From the NCBI GenBank assembly GCA_017453665.1, contig JAFTEM010000003.1:1-20901 (forward strand): DNA of 20,901 nt. The letters are read 5' to 3'. Origin of the DNA: a bacterium. Its GTDB lineage: Bacteria > Patescibacteria > JAEDAM01 > Absconditabacterales > Absconditicoccaceae. Numbering within the stretch: position 1 is the stretch's first letter; every line of letters begins with the position of its first letter. A program made the position numbers and the translations under genes. The notes under the pieces are model-generated. The model worked only from the letters and a program-made list of their open reading frames with translations. It did not search any database and had not been told where the DNA came from. Positions 18,201 through 20,901 of this stretch are shown here, in pieces.

Positions 18201-19781
18201 AGTAACGTAAAAACTTCTCAAGCAAGTATTAAGCAGAATAGAGAATATTTAAATAGGATTCGTGAATGCTTTATAGAAAATATTTGAGATAATCCATCTC
18301 AACTTGTAAGACTAGAAATGTTTAATATCAAAAGTTCTATTCTAGATTTCTGTGAGCATATTTGTCATTATGAAGCGATGCTTAAGAAGTATTTTAGAGG
18401 ATATAAAGAAATTATTTCTTATTCAAACAAATACTTCTATTCAGATAATCTTCAGGTTATGAAGATTAGAGGACAAAATATCGACGATGTTCTTGAATTT
18501 AAATTTCTCAAACATGATTGAAGGATAGAAAAGAAACCAAATACGAACTCCGTAGAAATAGAATATATCCTTCAAGCATTAGAAGATATAAAAGCTTCTT
18601 GAGTAAAACAATCAGTTGGAATTATTACTCCACATACTAATCAACAAAAAGCCTTAGTTGATGCTGTTAATGCAACAGCATGAAGAGATTACTATATCAA
18701 CGATTTAAAACTTAAGATAATGACATTTGATAGTTGTCAATGAGAAGAAAGAGATGTTATTTTCTATTCTATGGTTGCAACAGAAAATGATGATCATCTT
18801 TGGTGAGTGTTTGCAAAAAGTCTTGAGGATATCGACCTTGAAGAAGATTGAAAACTAAAAGCACAAAGATTAAATGTAGGATTCTCACGTCCTAAAGAAA
18901 AAATTGTCTTTGTTTTAAGTAAACCTATTGAGCAATTCTCTTGAGAGATTCGTACAACATTAATGCATTATCGATCAGAGAAAGAAAAGGCAGAAAAGGA
19001 ACTAACGCTTCAGGAGGCGATTAACGGTGCTCCAGAAAAGAAGACTCTTTTAGATATCATCCTTGAAACGAAATTTTATAAAGAAAATAAAGATCATATT
19101 GTTTTTAAACCTGAGTTTGATGTCTGAAATTATCTTAAACAACTTGATGAAAACTATGTCCATCCAAGTTATAAAGTTGATTGTCTCTTCTTTTACAAAA
19201 ATCCAGAAACAAAAAAACAAACTAAAATTATTATCGAATATGATGGTTTTAAAGAAAATTTAAAAGAACTTCTTAAACAAGAAAGTAGCCATGATATCTA
19301 TTTAAATTGGGAAGATGTATATAAACAAAAAGTATTGGAAGGTTATGGATATGAATATATTCGTGTAAATAGTTTTACACTTTGAAAAAATCCAGTAGAA
19401 ATATTGAATGCTAGAATCGAAGCACTTATTTCAGAACATAATGAGATTCATGAGGATGAGACATCTGTTCTTACAGAGATTAAAGGTAATGTTGAAGGAC
19501 TTTGAAGTTGAGAATTAAAGACCTGCCCTGAATGTTGAATACCAAGACCTATTGAAGATTTTAAAGATGAGAGGTTAAAATCATGAGTAGGAAAGATTTG
19601 TATTCACTGTAAGAAATGAGGAAGAAAGAGAAATAAAGTAGAAAATGGAAATCAAAATCAAGCATCAGAATGAGTTGCTTGTCCAAGATGTTGATCTAAG
19701 ATGGTATATAGAGTAGGACCTTATTGACCATTCTATGGTTGTTCTAGGTTCCCTTATTGTAGATGAATCGTTCAGGCATAA
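15240..19781 (+). CDS. UPF1-like SF1 helicase with C-terminal nuclease and two zinc ribbons
   Basis: The 1513-aa product belongs to the DNA2/NAM7/UPF1 helicase group. Order: an N-terminal region of about 430 aa without recognised motifs; NEEQQQILEAV (Q motif); Walker A GPPGTGKS (466-473); a 480-aa mostly helical insertion; Walker B IIDEAS (Asp958, Glu959); GDKKQF (from 982); TFDSCQGEERDVI (around 1168); RLNVGFSRPK (from 1210). The C-terminus holds a DUF559/Vsr-like nuclease domain with VDCLFF (Asp1314) and IIIEYDG (Glu1333, Asp1335). A four-Cys ribbon (Cys1429, 1432, 1454, 1457) and a topoisomerase I-type ribbon (Cys1481, 1484, 1501, 1507) follow. Such helicase-nuclease fusions occur in defence islands and DNA repair, so a role in cutting or unwinding foreign nucleic acid is plausible but inferred. 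The frame is intact only with UGA as Gly, including inside Walker A and the QGEE motif. The gene stands alone. Confidence 0.87.
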
Positions 19782-19844
19782 AAAATTAGAATTAATAGTT
19801 GAAAACTACTTATTCTATCATAAACGAATAGGTAAAAATTCTGC

Positions 19845-19872
19845 TTGACTTGATAGTGCGAATCCTTAATAT
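19845..19872 (+). promoter_or_regulatory. Promoter of rpsO
   Basis: TTGACT (19845-19850), a 16-base spacer and TAATAT (19867-19872) give a start near 19879, leaving an unusually long leader of about 138 bases before the rpsO ATG. Confidence 0.6.
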
Positions 19873-19878
19873 GCAAGA

Positions 19879-20016
19879 GCACCAATTTTTGGTACATTTA
19901 TTTTTTGTTGAAGAAACAGAAAAAAATGTCTATTGGTGTGAGGACATTCCGTAAACGGTCGAGTGCTTACTGTTTGGTTTGTTTTCATCTATTTTATCTT
20001 TTAATTCTATTACGTA
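19879..20016 (+). promoter_or_regulatory. Structured rpsO leader, possible S15 autoregulatory site
   Basis: GCACCAAT (19879-19886) pairs with ATTGGTGT (19932-19939) and encloses an A/T hairpin with ACATTT/AAATGT at its base (19894-19899 with 19924-19929). The small hairpin CCG-TAAA-CGG (19949-19958) follows. The opening GAGCAC can alternatively pair with GTGCTT just after that hairpin, which would make a pseudoknot or switch. Ribosomal protein S15 represses its own mRNA through such leaders in several bacteria. The structure is seen; the regulatory role is inference. Confidence 0.45.
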
Positions 20017-20268
20017 ATGGCAAAAGTTGAGGAAAACGTATTTCAGAGACATGATAAAGATACAGGGTCTCCAGAAATGCAAATCGGAATTTTATCTGAA
20101 GAAATTGCTACATTACAAGCTCATGTGGCTGCTAATGCAAAAGATTATGACGCAAAAAGAAGTCTTTTAAAGAAGGTTGCTAAAAGAAGAACTTTCTTAA
20201 GATACTTAAAGAGCAAAGATCTTGATGCTTATACAAAAATCTCTAAAAAAATAGGTCTTAAAGTGTAG
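20017..20268 (+). CDS. rpsO: 30S ribosomal protein S15
   Basis: S15 binds 16S rRNA at the central-domain three-way junction early in 30S assembly. The 83-aa product carries the family core HDKDTGSPEMQIGILSEEI, then LQAHVAANAKDYDAKRSLL and KRRTFLRYLKSKD. It ends KIGLKV where other S15 proteins end LGIRR or similar. The length is near normal (about 89 aa), slightly short at the N-terminus. It has no in-frame UGA. The ATG follows an AT-rich leader without a Shine-Dalgarno sequence. The gene is followed after 45 bases by rpsA, probably in the same transcript. Confidence 0.97.
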   Translation: MAKVEENVFQRHDKDTGSPEMQIGILSEEIATLQAHVAANAKDYDAKRSLLKKVAKRRTFLRYLKSKDLDAYTKISKKIGLKV

Positions 20269-20313
20269 TTTGTATGACTATTTTTCTTTTTATTTCTTTA
20301 ATTTTATATTTTA

Positions 20314-20901
20314 ATGGCTAAAAAAGCTACAGCTGTAAAAGCTAGCCAATACACAGTGCCTACGATCAAAGAAGGTCAAAAGGTTAAAGGAACTATCTTA
20401 AAAGAAATTGAAAATGGAGTTCTTGTAAACTGTGAAAATGGTGCATTTACTGGAGTTATCCTTTCTAAGGAAGCTAAAGAACTCAAAAGATCACAATTTA
20501 ACTTAGATCCTTCTACAGAACTTGAACTTGAAATCATCAATCCTTCTGTAAGACATGAGGATGGATATTATATTGTTTCTGTAACAAGATTATTACAATA
20601 CGATGTATGGAAGTCAGTTATCGCTAAATTCGAAAAAGATGAAATTATTACTGTTGTTCCTACAGAAGCCAATCTTGGAGGATTATTAATTGATATGCAC
20701 GGTATTAAAGGATTTATTCCTTTGTCTCAATTAGCTCCTATTCACTACCCTAGAGTTGAGGATGGAGATCAAGATGCTATCTTTGATAAACTTCTTGGAC
20801 TTATTGGACAAGAAATTAAAGTAAGAGTTATTAATATTGATGAAGAAGATAGAAGAATTATCTTATCTGAAAGAGAAGCTCTTAAAGAAGAAAGAGAAAA
20901 A
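20314..20901 (+). CDS. rpsA: 30S ribosomal protein S1, N-terminal part
   Basis: S1 recruits mRNA to the small subunit through repeated S1 (OB-fold) RNA-binding domains. The window contains the first 196 residues and the frame is open at the edge. The first domain is about residues 18-90, with EGQKVKGTILKEIENGVLVNC and ending IVSVTRLLQYDVWKSV. The second begins around residue 105, contains NLGGLLIDMHGIKGFIPLSQL and ends VINIDEEDRRIILSEREAL, the classic end of an S1 repeat. ATG was chosen after the AT-rich leader TATTTTA. S1 is of particular interest here because most genes in the window lack Shine-Dalgarno sites. Confidence 0.93.
   Translation, partial: MAKKATAVKASQYTVPTIKEGQKVKGTILKEIENGVLVNCENGAFTGVILSKEAKELKRSQFNLDPSTELELEIINPSVRHEDGYYIVSVTRLLQYDVWKSVIAKFEKDEIITVVPTEANLGGLLIDMHGIKGFIPLSQLAPIHYPRVEDGDQDAIFDKLLGLIGQEIKVRVINIDEEDRRIILSEREALKEEREK

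Overview
ORGANISM. The window is AT-rich bacterial DNA that only reads sensibly if UGA codes for glycine. In-frame UGA fills invariant glycines of the P-loops of a ClpB-type ATPase, the GTPase TypA and an SF1 helicase, and every complete gene ends in UAA or UAG. That is genetic code 25, known from Absconditabacteria (SR1) and Gracilibacteria (BD1-5), two Candidate Phyla Radiation lineages; I cannot choose between them from this window. Most start codons lack a Shine-Dalgarno sequence. Most of the promoters I can propose are TTGAnn, a 16-base spacer (a few 17), then TATAAT-like.

LAYOUT. 1-280: 3' end of a metallo-beta-lactamase-fold hydrolase gene. 319-709 (minus): a roughly 390-nt non-coding RNA with its own promoter and terminator; its middle is clearly homologous to the 5' domain of 23S rRNA. 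833-1255: an unrecognised 140-aa protein. 1298-2655: a CIRCE-like heat-shock operator, then a gene for only the C-terminal half of ClpB. 2672-5720 (minus): two overlapping genes, a DEDDh exonuclease fused to a decayed DinG-like region and a membrane-anchored HExxH metalloprotease. 5866-7248: an MFS transporter. 7288-13228 (minus): TypA, a MurL-like epimerase, RsmI, a FemAB-family enzyme, two tRNA-Thr genes and a small membrane protein; several carry their own promoter. 13363-14112: a class I methyltransferase. 14166-14780 (minus): an HdeD/DUF308 membrane protein preceded by a structured leader RNA with a terminator. 15240-19781: a 1513-aa UPF1-like helicase with a C-terminal nuclease and two zinc ribbons. 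19845-20901: rpsO behind a structured leader, then the 5' part of rpsA.

HOW THE GENES FIT TOGETHER. Translation (TypA, RsmI, S15, S1, tRNA-Thr) and cell-wall functions (MurL-type glutamate epimerisation, FemAB peptide branching) make up the core. The accessory genes are the helicase-nuclease, possibly a defence or repair factor, the exonuclease/metalloprotease pair and the transporter.

MOST UNUSUAL. First, the free-standing 23S domain-I-like RNA. Second, the stand-alone ClpB half behind a CIRCE-like operator. Third, the leader RNA with competing stems upstream of the HdeD-like gene. Fourth, the helicase-nuclease-zinc-ribbon protein. All identifications come from reading the sequence; no database search was run.
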